The translations under genes and the position numbers were made by a program. 42,196 nt of DNA from Acidobacteriota bacterium. GTDB taxonomy: Bacteria > Acidobacteriota > Thermoanaerobaculia > Multivoradales > JAHZIX01. This document shows, one piece after another, positions 7,969 to 15,898 of this stretch (position 1 is the first letter of the stretch; the number at the start of each line of letters is the position of its first letter). The notes under the pieces are model-generated. The model did not search any database. It had not been told where the DNA came from and saw only the letters and a program-made list of their open reading frames with translations. The DNA lies in contig JAXHTF010000037.1 of the NCBI GenBank assembly GCA_034211275.1, positions 1-42,196 of the forward strand. Direction: 5' to 3'.

Positions 7969-8637
7969 GTGAATTCCCTTCCCCCTCCCCTGGACCTGCT
8001 CCCGGGCCTTTTGGCCGGGGTACAGGCGACGGTAGTGCTGACCCTCGGCGGGGCTGTCCTGGCGGTAGTGTGCGCGCTGGCAGCGGGGTTGGGGAGGCTG
8101 TCGAAGCGAGCTGCGGTACGGGCCGTCGCCACCGGTTATGTGGAGGTCTTCCGCGGTACCTCGGCGCTGGTGCAGCTGTTTTGGTTCTATTTCGCCCTGC
8201 CCTTCGTGGGCATTCGCCTCGACGCCATCACCGCGGGCATCGTTGTGCTGGGATTGAATATCGGTTCCTACGGCGCCGAGGTGGTGCGTGGAGCGATCCA
8301 GGCAGTGCCGCCGGGACAGCGGGAGGCGGGGGTGGCCCTGGGCTTTACTCCGCGCCAGATCCGCTGGCGCATCGTGGTGCCTCAGGCGGCGGTGGCCATG
8401 ATGCCCCCCGCGGGCAACCTCCTCATCGAGCTTCTCAAGGCCAGCGCCCTGGCCTCCCTGATCACCGTCCACGAGCTGACCTTCCAGGGGCAGCTGCTGC
8501 GCGACGCCACCTTGCGAACCCTCGAGATCTACGCCGTGGTCTTGATCCTGTACTACGCCTTGGCGCGGCTCATCACCTGGGGCATGGGGCGGCTGGAGCG
8601 CCGGCTGGCCCGCGGCCGCGACGCCGCCCTCGCTTGA
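7969..8637 (+). CDS. ehuC: Ectoine/hydroxyectoine ABC transporter permease EhuC
   Basis: 222 aa inner-membrane permease of the HisM/ArtQ type with about five membrane helices. The cytoplasmic EAA loop, which contacts the ATPase, is recognisable around PGQREAGVALGFTPRQI. FRGTSALVQLFWFYFALP is the conserved segment of amino acid permeases. The start appears to be GTG 7969. A 97-bp gap after ehuB carries no gene. It should pair with EhuD as a heterodimeric channel. Confidence 0.88.
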   Translation: MNSLPPPLDLLPGLLAGVQATVVLTLGGAVLAVVCALAAGLGRLSKRAAVRAVATGYVEVFRGTSALVQLFWFYFALPFVGIRLDAITAGIVVLGLNIGSYGAEVVRGAIQAVPPGQREAGVALGFTPRQIRWRIVVPQAAVAMMPPAGNLLIELLKASALASLITVHELTFQGQLLRDATLRTLEIYAVVLILYYALARLITWGMGRLERRLARGRDAALA

Positions 8638-8659
8638 ACGGTTTCCGAGCTTCTAGAGT

Positions 8660-9325
8660 ATGAATACCACCATCTTCGACTGGGCCTTCGCCTGGGAAAT
8701 CCTGCCGGCGCTCTTCCGAGCGTTGGGGGTGACCGTGTTGGCGACGGTGCTGGGAATGGCCATCGCCCTGCCCCTGGGGCTGCTGTGGACCATCCTGCGG
8801 CGCGGGAACCGCTGGGTCGCCGGCCCGGTGGATCTGGCGGTGGATTTCATTCGCAGCACGCCCCTGCTGATTCAGATCTACTTCCTGTTCTACGCTCTGC
8901 CCAAGATCGGCCCGGCCTTCTCGCCGCTGCTCACCGGCGTCGTGGCCTTGGGGCTGCACTACAGCAGCTACACTGCCGAGGTCTACCGCGCGGGCATCGA
9001 CGGCGTTGCCCGCGGGCAGTGGGAGGCTGCCAAGTCGTTGGGCTTCTCGCGCTGGCAGACCTGGCGCAAGGTGATTCTGCCCCAGGCTCTGCCGCCGGTG
9101 GTGCCGGCTCTGGGCAACTACCTCATCGCCATGTTCAAAGACTCTCCCATGCTCGCCGCCATCACCGTCGCGGAGCTACTGCAGACCGCCCGGGTCATCG
9201 GTGCCGAGCAATTCCGTTACCTCGAACCCATGACCCTCGTCGCCATGCTCTTCCTGCTGGTGAGCGTTCTGTCGTCGCGGCTGGTGGGCTGGGTCGAGAA
9301 CCGTCTGGTGGTACGCCATGCCTGA
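8660..9325 (+). CDS. ehuD: Ectoine/hydroxyectoine ABC transporter permease EhuD
   Basis: 221 aa, second permease of the importer. It has about five hydrophobic helices, the [19 protein letters not shown] segment and the EAA loop [20 protein letters not shown]. It starts 22 bases after ehuC and overlaps ehuA by 8 bases, so the subunits are translationally linked. Similarity to EhuC fits a heterodimeric permease. Confidence 0.88.
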   Translation: MNTTIFDWAFAWEILPALFRALGVTVLATVLGMAIALPLGLLWTILRRGNRWVAGPVDLAVDFIRSTPLLIQIYFLFYALPKIGPAFSPLLTGVVALGLHYSSYTAEVYRAGIDGVARGQWEAAKSLGFSRWQTWRKVILPQALPPVVPALGNYLIAMFKDSPMLAAITVAELLQTARVIGAEQFRYLEPMTLVAMLFLLVSVLSSRLVGWVENRLVVRHA

Positions 9326-10148
9326 TTCCACGACTCCCTCCGGCGCCGAGGACTCCCCCGGGTCCAAGGACGTTGATGCTCAGCCCATCATCGAGATCCA
9401 GAATGTCTCCAAGCGCTTTGGCGAGGTGGAGGTGCTCTCCGGCCTGAGCCTGACGGTGCAGCCGCGGGAACGGGTTTCCCTCATCGGCCCCAGCGGCAGC
9501 GGCAAGTCCACCGTGTTGCGCATCGTCCAAGGCCTGGAGCCGGTGGACGAAGGGCGCATCCTCATCGACGGCCAGAGCCTCTACACCATGGAGAAGAACG
9601 GCCGCGAGGTGCCGGCGGACGACGCCCACCAGCGCCGGGTGCGCTCTCAGGTGGGCATGGTCTTCCAGCACTTCCACCTCTTCCCCCACATGACCGCCCT
9701 GGGCAACATCACCGCGGCTCCCGTTCACGTGGCGGGCAAGAGCCGCAGGGAGGCGGAGACCCAGGGGCGGGAGCTGCTGGCCATGGTGGGCTTGGAGGAC
9801 CGCGCCGACGCCTACCCGGCGCAGCTCTCCGGCGGCCAGAAACAGCGGGTGGCCATCGCCCGAGCCCTGGCGATGAATCCCAAGGTGATGCTCTTCGACG
9901 AGGTCACCTCGGCCCTCGACCCGGAGGTGGTGGGGGAGGTTCTGGAGGTGGTGCGGGAGCTCTCCCGCAGCGATATGACCATCCTGGTGGTGACCCATCA
10001 GATGGGCTTCGCCGGCGAGATCTCCGACCGCATTCTCTTCCTCGACTCCGGACGAATCGTCGAGGACGGGCCGCCGCAGCAGATTCTCGAGGACCCGGAA
10101 GAGCCTCGAACCCGCACCTTTCTCAAGCGGGTGCTGGAGGCCGGGTAG
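9318..10148 (+). CDS. ehuA: Ectoine/hydroxyectoine ABC transporter ATP-binding protein EhuA
   Basis: 276 aa cytoplasmic ATPase. Walker [10 protein letters not shown] (57-65), Q-loop [10 protein letters not shown] (115-124), signature LSGGQKQR (170-177), Walker B VMLFDE (190-195), D-loop SALDPE and the switch His in VVTHQM are all present. The sequence is of the GlnQ/HisP polar amino acid class. The first 25 residues are an extra charged leader; an internal start is possible but the overlap with ehuD favours 9318. It powers import of ectoines captured by EhuB. Confidence 0.9.
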   Translation: MPDSTTPSGAEDSPGSKDVDAQPIIEIQNVSKRFGEVEVLSGLSLTVQPRERVSLIGPSGSGKSTVLRIVQGLEPVDEGRILIDGQSLYTMEKNGREVPADDAHQRRVRSQVGMVFQHFHLFPHMTALGNITAAPVHVAGKSRREAETQGRELLAMVGLEDRADAYPAQLSGGQKQRVAIARALAMNPKVMLFDEVTSALDPEVVGEVLEVVRELSRSDMTILVVTHQMGFAGEISDRILFLDSGRIVEDGPPQQILEDPEEPRTRTFLKRVLEAG

Positions 10149-10315
10149 CTCGCTGGAGCTACCGCCGTTCTTCCCCTTCTCTGCCTTTTTCAACAGACGA
10201 ATATCCATCTCGGTGCGCCGATGAAGATTGGGAACTCTCCGGCTCCGGACTCTCGCCTCGAGAGTCGATGGAGCGCCGGGGGTTCCAGCGGGCCGATCCC
10301 GAAAGGACGAAGATC
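10149..10315 (+). other. Short spacer with small inverted repeat before asd
   Basis: GACTCTC (10248-10254) pairs with GAGAGTC (10260-10266) around a 5-nt loop. There is no T-run. GAAAGGA at 10301-10307 is the asd ribosome-binding site. Whether asd has its own promoter is unclear. Confidence 0.4.
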
Positions 10316-11467
10316 ATGAATACCCAGAGCCACGAGCACAGCAATACTCCTCCCGACGGCGCCCGCGAGCGCATTCCGGTGGGCGTCTTGGGCGCCACCG
10401 GCGCCGTGGGGCAGCGCTTCCTCACCCTGCTGGCGGACCATCCCTGGTTCGAGCCAGTGGCCCTCTTCGGCTCCCAGCGTTCCGCCGGCAAGCCCTATCG
10501 TGAGGCCGCGACCTGGATGCAGGAGCAGGACATTCCGGAATCCGTCGCGGACCTGGAGGTACGGCTGTTGGGGCCGGCACCGGAGTGCCGCATCCTCTTC
10601 TCCGCCCTCGAAGCCTCGGCGGCGGACAAGGCGGAACGGGAGCTTGCCGCCGCCGGCCATTTCGTCGTCTCCAACGCCCGCAGCCACCGCATGGATCCGG
10701 ATGTGCCGTTGGTGGTGCCGGAGGTCAATCCGGAGCATCTGGGCTTGGTGGAGGAGCAGAAGCACGGGGAGGGGGCGATCATCACCAATCCCAATTGCTC
10801 CACCATCGGCCTGGTCTGCGTGCTCAAGCCGCTACAGGACGCCTTCGGTATTCGCCAGGTGCGGGTGGTGACGCTCCAGGCCCTCTCCGGTGCCGGTTTT
10901 CCGGGAGTCTCGAGCCTGCACGCTGTGGACAATGTGGTGCCCTATATCTCCGGCGAAGAAGATAAGCTGGAGAACGAGCCGCGCAAAATCCTCGGCACTC
11001 TGGAATCGGGGGAGATCCATCCTGCGGAGATCACCGTCAGCGCTCAATGCAATCGGGTTCCGGTGATCGACGGCCATCTGCTCTGCATCTCGGTAGAGCT
11101 CGATGGCGACCCCTCCGTGGAGGAGGTGGAGGCGGCGCTCCGGGAATTCCGCGCCGAACCTCAGGAGCGTGGGCTACCCACCGCTCCGGAGACTCCGGTG
11201 GTGGTGACTCAGAAGGAGGATCGCCCGCAGCCGCGGGTGGATCGCTCCCGCGGTGGCGGCATGGCGGTCACCGTCGGCCGTGTGCGGCCGTGCCCGCTGG
11301 GCGGCTACCAGATGGTGGCGCTCTCTCACAATACGCTGCGGGGCGCCGCCGGCGGCGCCATCCTCCTCGCCGAGCTGGCGGTGGACCAGGGACTGGTGCC
11401 GGAGGTTGCTCCCTTCTCCAAGGACTCCCTGGCCAGCGCTCCGGAAGCGGTCGCGGCGGGGCGCTGA
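10316..11467 (+). CDS. asd: Aspartate-semialdehyde dehydrogenase
   Basis: 383 aa. It reduces aspartyl phosphate to aspartate semialdehyde with NADPH, the second step of the aspartate pathway and the direct precursor step for EctB. The nucleotide loop GATGAVG (26-32) and the catalytic cysteine in NPNCSTIGL (Cys161) are intact. The overall form is that of the archaeal/fungal-type Asd rather than the E. coli type. Start 10316 is preferred over 10268 because GAAAGGA sits eight bases upstream. Together with ask at the other end of the cluster it makes the island self-sufficient for EctB substrate, although it may also serve lysine, threonine and methionine synthesis. Confidence 0.92.
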   Translation: MNTQSHEHSNTPPDGARERIPVGVLGATGAVGQRFLTLLADHPWFEPVALFGSQRSAGKPYREAATWMQEQDIPESVADLEVRLLGPAPECRILFSALEASAADKAERELAAAGHFVVSNARSHRMDPDVPLVVPEVNPEHLGLVEEQKHGEGAIITNPNCSTIGLVCVLKPLQDAFGIRQVRVVTLQALSGAGFPGVSSLHAVDNVVPYISGEEDKLENEPRKILGTLESGEIHPAEITVSAQCNRVPVIDGHLLCISVELDGDPSVEEVEAALREFRAEPQERGLPTAPETPVVVTQKEDRPQPRVDRSRGGGMAVTVGRVRPCPLGGYQMVALSHNTLRGAAGGAILLAELAVDQGLVPEVAPFSKDSLASAPEAVAAGR

Positions 11468-11486
11468 GAAAGGCTTCGAGACTCGC

Positions 11487-12110
11487 ATGAACTGGAACGA
11501 GCTGATCGAAGCGGCGGGATTGCTCTTCGTCCTGGTCAATCCCTTCCTGTTGAGCATCTATCTGCTGGGCCTGATCCGGCGGCTCAATCGCAAGACCTTT
11601 CAGAGCGTCCTGATCCGGGGATCGCTCATCGCCACCGCGGTGTTCATCGCCTTCAGCTGGATGGGGGATCGTGTTTTCAACGACGTCCTCCACGTGCGCT
11701 TCGCCGCCTTTCTCATCTTCGGCGGTGTCGTCTTTCTGCTCATCGCCCTGCGCTTCGTCTTTCACGGGCCGGAGAGCATCTCCGAGATTCGGGGGGACGC
11801 CAAGCATCTCGCCGGCTCAGTGGCCATGCCCTTTCTCATCGGACCGGGCACGGTGAGCGCCAGCATCCTCGTCGGTGCGCGGCTGCCGATGCTGCCGGCG
11901 GCGCTGGCCATCGTGCTGGCCATGACCGCCGCCATCGGATCGCTGCTGGCATTCAAGGTGCTTCACGACTGGGTCTCCGTCCGCCGGGTAGACCTGGTGG
12001 AGCGCTATGTCGAAGTGGTGGGCCGGCTAGTGGCGCTGCTCATCGGCAGCATCGCGGTGGAGATGCTCCTGCAGGGGGTGGAGAAGTGGTGGCAGAGCCT
12101 CGCCCCCTGA
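11487..12110 (+). CDS. MarC-family integral membrane protein
   Basis: 207 aa, about six hydrophobic helices, as in the MarC/UPF0056 family. FVLVNPFLL at the N-terminus and AMPFLIGPGTVSASILVGA in the middle are family-conserved. The molecular function of MarC proteins is not established. It starts 19 bases after asd, so it is likely the last gene of the ectoine operon, and it faces the regulator gene with only four bases between stops. A role in solute export or membrane-stress adaptation is possible but unproven. Confidence 0.85.
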   Translation: MNWNELIEAAGLLFVLVNPFLLSIYLLGLIRRLNRKTFQSVLIRGSLIATAVFIAFSWMGDRVFNDVLHVRFAAFLIFGGVVFLLIALRFVFHGPESISEIRGDAKHLAGSVAMPFLIGPGTVSASILVGARLPMLPAALAIVLAMTAAIGSLLAFKVLHDWVSVRRVDLVERYVEVVGRLVALLIGSIAVEMLLQGVEKWWQSLAP

Positions 12111-12114
12111 GTCG

Positions 12115-12609
12115 CTATTCGTCCTCGACCTCGACGCCCTCGACCAGGATCGGTGCCGCATCCTCGGCTTCCGCGTCCATCAGCTGGACGATGCGGTCCA
12201 GCGCCGCCAGCAGGGAGAGGCGCTCGCGCTCCGAGATGTCCTTCAGTCGTTCGAGGAACCGCTCATCCAGCGGCGCCGGCAGCGCGTGGTACCGCTCGGC
12301 TCCATGCTCGGTAAGCCGAAGCAAAACCTTGCGGCGATCCGACTCGCTACGGTAGCGCTCCACCAGGTCCTTCGACACCAGCCGGTCGATGATCCTCGAT
12401 ACCGTCGCCGACGACAACGAGACGCGGGAGCTGATGGAGCCGATGGTGACTTCTTTGTCGGCGCTCTCGGCAATGGCCTTGAGGCTGATCAACTGGGGGA
12501 GGGTGAGGCCCGTGTGGCGGGCGAGCTCGCGGGAGTGGAGGGAGACCCGCCGCAGGATCCGCCGCAGGGCGCGGAGCACTTCGAAGCCCACGGTGTCGTC
12601 GTGCCTCAT
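12115..12609 (-). CDS. ectR: MarR-family regulator, EctR-like
   Basis: 164 aa with a winged helix-turn-helix. The N-terminal helix ALRRILRRVSLHSRELARHTGLTLPQ leads into the recognition region ISSRVSLSSATVSRIIDRL and the wing SESDRRKVLLRLT. MarR-type EctR proteins repress ectoine operons in several methylotrophs and halophiles. Its position at the end of this ectoine island and its form fit that role; the candidate operator is the dyad pair at 2500-2527. It is convergent with marC. The gene symbol is a context-based inference. Confidence 0.75.
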   Translation of the reverse strand: MRHDDTVGFEVLRALRRILRRVSLHSRELARHTGLTLPQLISLKAIAESADKEVTIGSISSRVSLSSATVSRIIDRLVSKDLVERYRSESDRRKVLLRLTEHGAERYHALPAPLDERFLERLKDISERERLSLLAALDRIVQLMDAEAEDAAPILVEGVEVEDE

Positions 12610-13029
12610 CGACTTCTCCAGGGGCTTTCCAGCGTGACTTCAGTGCCAGCGATGGTGCCCCGCCGAGGAATTTCCCGAGACCCAAGAACCGCCGGGCAGA
12701 GGGTGGGTTCCACCGGTGGCAGCTTGTTCCGGGGCCGGCCTGGGGTCGGCGTCGCGCGAGTTTAGCAGCAGAGACCGCCGAAACGCCCAGGATTCTGTCT
12801 TCAGCAGCCCGTTCGAGGCCGACGAAAGGCCCCCGGCGGGCCGCGAGCCGTCTCTCCGGCGACCCTTGGAGGGGTGCCGACGGACTCGATGCGGAAGCCT
12901 GCTGGCTCCCGAGCTCGGGCTCGGGCTCGGTGAAACTCTCAGCCCGCTCTTTGTCTCTAATGAATAGGTAGGAAGTGGTTGGTGGCGTCACAGTGGCGCT
13001 CCTCCAGCTTCCGAGGAAAGGAGCCAGAG
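12610..13029. other. Intergenic region between ectR and the Met/Gln-rich protein gene
   Basis: About 420 bases without a credible gene. It must carry the ectR promoter (minus) and the promoter of the gene at 13030 (plus). A short CGGGCT-type repetition occurs near 12910-12930. AAAGGAG at about 13016-13022 is the ribosome-binding site of the next gene. Confidence 0.4.
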
Positions 13030-13626
13030 ATGATTCCCCGAGTGAAGATTTTCCTAGTGGTCTCCGTTCTTTCTCTGCTCTTGGTTGTCGGAACCGTGGC
13101 GGCCCAAGGTGGAGCTGCCCGGGGCGGTGCTGATCCCCAGGGGGCTCAGCAACAGATGAACCAGCAGCAGGCAGCTCAACAGCAGGCGGCTCAACAGCAG
13201 GCGGCTCAGCATATGAATCAGCGCCAGATGGAGCGCATGACTCAGGCTTTGGAGCGCGTGCAGCGCCTGGAGCAGCGAGCAAATCGGATGATGGAACAGA
13301 TGGCCGGGACGGGGAAACCCGCCGCCGGCGGCCAGTCTATGGGTGGACAAGCCATGGGTGGCCAGATGGCCGGCATGGGGGACCGGGATCGGCAGATGAT
13401 GCAACTCTGCGACTCGGTGGCGACTCTGGCCGGGGACATGACCCGGGCCATGGACCGCATCCACCAGAATTTGCAGGATCCGGACTTCGCTCGCGACCGG
13501 GACATGCAGCGAGACATGGATCGCCTGCGCGAGCACATCGAAGACATGACCGGTCCGCTGGAGGACGCTCTGCAGACCATGGACCGCATGCGCGATCGGT
13601 TGCACAAGCCGGACGCCGGCTCGTGA
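13030..13626 (+). CDS. Secreted Met/Gln-rich, coiled-coil protein of unknown function
   Basis: 198 aa. A signal peptide ends near TVAAQ at about residue 22. The mature start is Gln/Ala-rich (three tandem QQAAQ units), followed by a charged helical region, a Gly/Met linker (QSMGGQAMGGQMAGMG) and a second helical region rich in Met, Asp and Arg (RDMQRDMDRLREHIEDM). A single Cys occurs in MQLCDSV. Met-rich periplasmic proteins often bind Cu(I) or act as chaperones, but no known motif is complete here. An outer-membrane barrel gene follows after 18 bases, so the two are probably one operon. The start is set by AAAGGAG just upstream. Confidence 0.7.
   Translation: MIPRVKIFLVVSVLSLLLVVGTVAAQGGAARGGADPQGAQQQMNQQQAAQQQAAQQQAAQHMNQRQMERMTQALERVQRLEQRANRMMEQMAGTGKPAAGGQSMGGQAMGGQMAGMGDRDRQMMQLCDSVATLAGDMTRAMDRIHQNLQDPDFARDRDMQRDMDRLREHIEDMTGPLEDALQTMDRMRDRLHKPDAGS
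13165..13209 (+). repeat. Three 15-bp in-frame tandem repeats
   Basis: CAGCAGGCAGCTCAA, then CAGCAGGCGGCTCAA and CAGCAGGCGGCTCAG follow head to tail and encode QQAAQ three times. In-frame units suggest recent expansion by slippage. Confidence 0.85.
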
Positions 13627-13644
13627 TTCTTCGGGAGCCCCGCC

Positions 13645-14547
13645 ATGAGACCTCATCTACGAGCTTGGATAGTGCTGGCCACAGCGGCCTTGGCTGTGGC
13701 CGGCCCGGCCTTGGGCCAGTCGGGAGATTGGAGCTACAGCGGCTCGCTGCAGCTCGCTTCCGGCGACTACTCCCTCAGTGAGACCACTCGGAGCCTGCTG
13801 CTCTACAGTGGCCTGACCTACGAAACCGGGGCCTGGACCCTGTCGGCGAGCCTGCCGCTCATCGATCAGGACTCGCCCTACATCACCTACGCCGGCGGGA
13901 CTCCCGTGCCTTCCGGCCGCCGACTGGGTCAGGATGGCGATTCCTCCGGCACCGACGGTACCGGCAGCGGCTCGTCCATGGGCTCGGGTCGCGGTGGTCG
14001 GGGGGTGGTGGAGGTTCCCGATCCGGACACTCTGGACTTCGACCAAACCGGCGTCGGAGATCCGCTCCTACGCCTCGACTGGCGGAGGGCGGGGGATTCC
14101 GCCGGCCCGCGGTTCGGAGTCTACGGTGCGGTCAAGCCCCCCTTGGCCGACGAGGACAGCGGCTTCGGGACCGGCGAATGGGATTATGGCGCCGGTCTCA
14201 CCCTGGCCAACCGGTTGGGCCGTAGCCTGCTGTTGGCGGATCTGGGCTATTGGGTCTACGGCGATCTGCCGGACCTGGAGCTCGAGGACGGCCTCAGCTA
14301 CAGCCTGGGCCTCGGCCGCAGCTGGGCAGAAGGCCGCTACTCCGCTCTCGCCTCGATCTTTGGCGCCACCGAGATCATCGACGGCGCCGAAGCTCCCCTG
14401 CAGGCGAGCCTGACCCTCAATCGCAGCCTCGGTGCCGGGACGAAGGCGGCTGCCCGTAGCCTCAGCCTGACCGTCGGCGCGGGGCTCAGCGATGCCTCTC
14501 CGGACTTTTCCATCGCCGCCGGATGGCGGATCCGATGGAGCGGTTGA
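13645..14547 (+). CDS. Outer-membrane beta-barrel protein (Phenol_MetA_deg/transporter-like)
   Basis: 300 aa. A signal peptide ends around ALGQS. The rest is alternating aromatic/polar strands typical of outer-membrane barrels: GDWSYSGSLQLASGDYS, TGVGDPLLRLDWR, FGVYGAVKPPLADEDSGFG, GEWDYGAGLTLA, and a C-terminal strand ending in Trp-Ser-Gly. A Gly/Ser-rich low-complexity loop lies near residues 100-120. The order of motifs resembles the poorly characterised PF13557-type transporters. It is probably co-transcribed with the Met/Gln-rich gene 18 bases upstream. No substrate can be assigned. Confidence 0.65.
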   Translation: MRPHLRAWIVLATAALAVAGPALGQSGDWSYSGSLQLASGDYSLSETTRSLLLYSGLTYETGAWTLSASLPLIDQDSPYITYAGGTPVPSGRRLGQDGDSSGTDGTGSGSSMGSGRGGRGVVEVPDPDTLDFDQTGVGDPLLRLDWRRAGDSAGPRFGVYGAVKPPLADEDSGFGTGEWDYGAGLTLANRLGRSLLLADLGYWVYGDLPDLELEDGLSYSLGLGRSWAEGRYSALASIFGATEIIDGAEAPLQASLTLNRSLGAGTKAAARSLSLTVGAGLSDASPDFSIAAGWRIRWSG

Positions 14548-14931
14548 GTCCTCGTCTTTCCTGATCTCAATCCTCAAGGGTCGGGTTCTCCGGCCCTTTC
14601 CCGATCTTCTCCTCTCCCTGGCTGCCTCGGGGGCAAGCCGGCTCTCCCGCTGCAGTCCCACCTCGCCGAGCCTCCGCGATCACGCTCCCTCACGGTATGA
14701 CAGGGAGGTGATTTCCCCTCCCGCGCAGTCAAACAGAGCTTGCGAGACCTTGACAGTGCGGGAGGCTCGGTGAGAGATTCCTAAGTGTCAATTTAAGTTC
14801 TTGAGCTCTTGGAGCAGCTCCTACTACGTCATCAGTTCGGGGTTTGACCCCGGCGGGGCCTGGGCGATGGGGGAGTTGGAATTAGCCCGAGCTGCGGGCT
14901 GAGGAGGCAGGCCCCAGGAGGGAAGTCCGAT
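14548..14931. other. Intergenic region containing a structured element
   Basis: No gene recognised. It holds the 105-bp inverted-repeat element described separately at 14666-14770. AGGAGGGAA at 14916-14924 is the ribosome-binding site of the next gene. A weak AAGGG...CCCTT hairpin just after 14570 may help end the upstream transcript. Confidence 0.4.
14666..14770. repeat. 105-bp element bounded by a perfect 10-bp inverted repeat
   Basis: CCGAGCCTCC (14666-14675) is the reverse complement of GGAGGCTCGG (14761-14770), and similarity extends outward (CTC-G/A-CCGAG). Inside are two further 6-bp inverted repeats, CTCCCT...AGGGAG and GGGAGG...CCTCCC. It could be a small non-autonomous element or a structured RNA. 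Confidence 0.45.
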
Positions 14932-15519
14932 ATGGAAAGAGCGCCCGAAGGGTCTGCGTCGGCGGGGGAAGGTACACGGTTGAACGGGAGCCCGAGGGCT
15001 CCCGCTACCGGACTCTCAACGGAGTCTCCAACCGTCGCGAATCTGCGGAGAACCATGAGGGCCGCCTTCTCGGGCCGCCCCTACCCCGGGGACGATGGCC
15101 TGTTGGAGCGCCAGCCAGGAAGCCGCGGAGCGGAGCTCGAGGAGGCGTGGGACTTCTTCCAGGGACGTTCCTGGAGCGACGTGCTGGAGGAGGCGGACGG
15201 CGTCACCCTGCGGGACACCATGAGCTTCCTCTCCCCGGGCGGCCTCGCTTACTACCTGCCCGCTTTGGCGCTGCTCTCGGTAGATGTGGAGGACCCCGGG
15301 GCCGTGGACGACAAGTTGGTCCGCGAGTTGCGCTCAGCCCCCCAGGAGATCGCCCACCGCCTCGACCCGGCCCAGCAGCGGGCGACGGTGCGGCTGCTGC
15401 AATATCTGGCGAGCGAATACGCTGGCTGTAGCTCTGCTGACAAGTCCCTCGCCGACAATCCCGCCCAGGAGGCTCTAGACGAATATTGGTCCTCCTACCA
15501 GGAGCCGGACCGTGGCTAG
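14932..15519 (+). CDS. Hypothetical cytosolic protein, DUF6714-like
   Basis: 195 aa with no signal peptide or membrane helix. After a variable Pro/Ser-rich N-terminus of about 38 residues, the core shows RPYPGDDGLL, a W-containing helix, FLSPGGLAYYLPALALL and a C-terminal NPAQEALDEYW. The PGD...FLSPxxxxYYLPA pattern resembles DUF6714, a family without known function; this match is from memory. AGGAGGGAA seven bases upstream supports the ATG at 14932, although the conserved part begins near residue 42. It stands alone. Confidence 0.6.
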   Translation: MERAPEGSASAGEGTRLNGSPRAPATGLSTESPTVANLRRTMRAAFSGRPYPGDDGLLERQPGSRGAELEEAWDFFQGRSWSDVLEEADGVTLRDTMSFLSPGGLAYYLPALALLSVDVEDPGAVDDKLVRELRSAPQEIAHRLDPAQQRATVRLLQYLASEYAGCSSADKSLADNPAQEALDEYWSSYQEPDRG

Positions 15520-15898
15520 GGCGCCGGACTGGGGATAGGTGCGGACTGGAGACAGGTGAAGCAAGGCTGTGAACGGGGTCTTGTCCAGCCCCTGATCTCT
15601 TCTCACCCCTAGCGACAGCACGCCCGAGACAGAAGAAGAAGCCCTCGGGTAGGGCCCCGAGGAGGTCTGCGAGCTTCCTCCGTACTTGCCTGCTGCGCGG
15701 GCAGATGAGATGAGTGCCGGTTTTCAATTAGCCTTGTGCGCATTATGCTATTGATTGTGCGGTGAGGCACGGCTTTCCGGGATGGGCTCGGGGCTGGACG
15801 TCAGCAGCCCATCCCTAGCAGCCCAACCCCAGAAGCTGATCTCAAGAAGCCGAACCTAGCCAGCTCAGCCCAAGAACTCACAGCCTGAGGAGGCCCCA
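15520..15898. other. Intergenic region with a candidate promoter
   Basis: No gene seen. TTTTCA (15721-15726), a 17-base spacer and TATGCT (15744-15749) form a moderate sigma70-like promoter for the beta-helix gene, leaving a leader of about 145 nt. GAGGAGG at 15887-15893 is that gene's ribosome-binding site. Confidence 0.35.

Noticed and set aside
12347-13282. 311-codon minus-strand open frame
   Set aside because: It spans the ectR gene in another frame, an intergenic gap and the antisense of the Met/Gln-rich gene, with Pro/Ala-rich low complexity.
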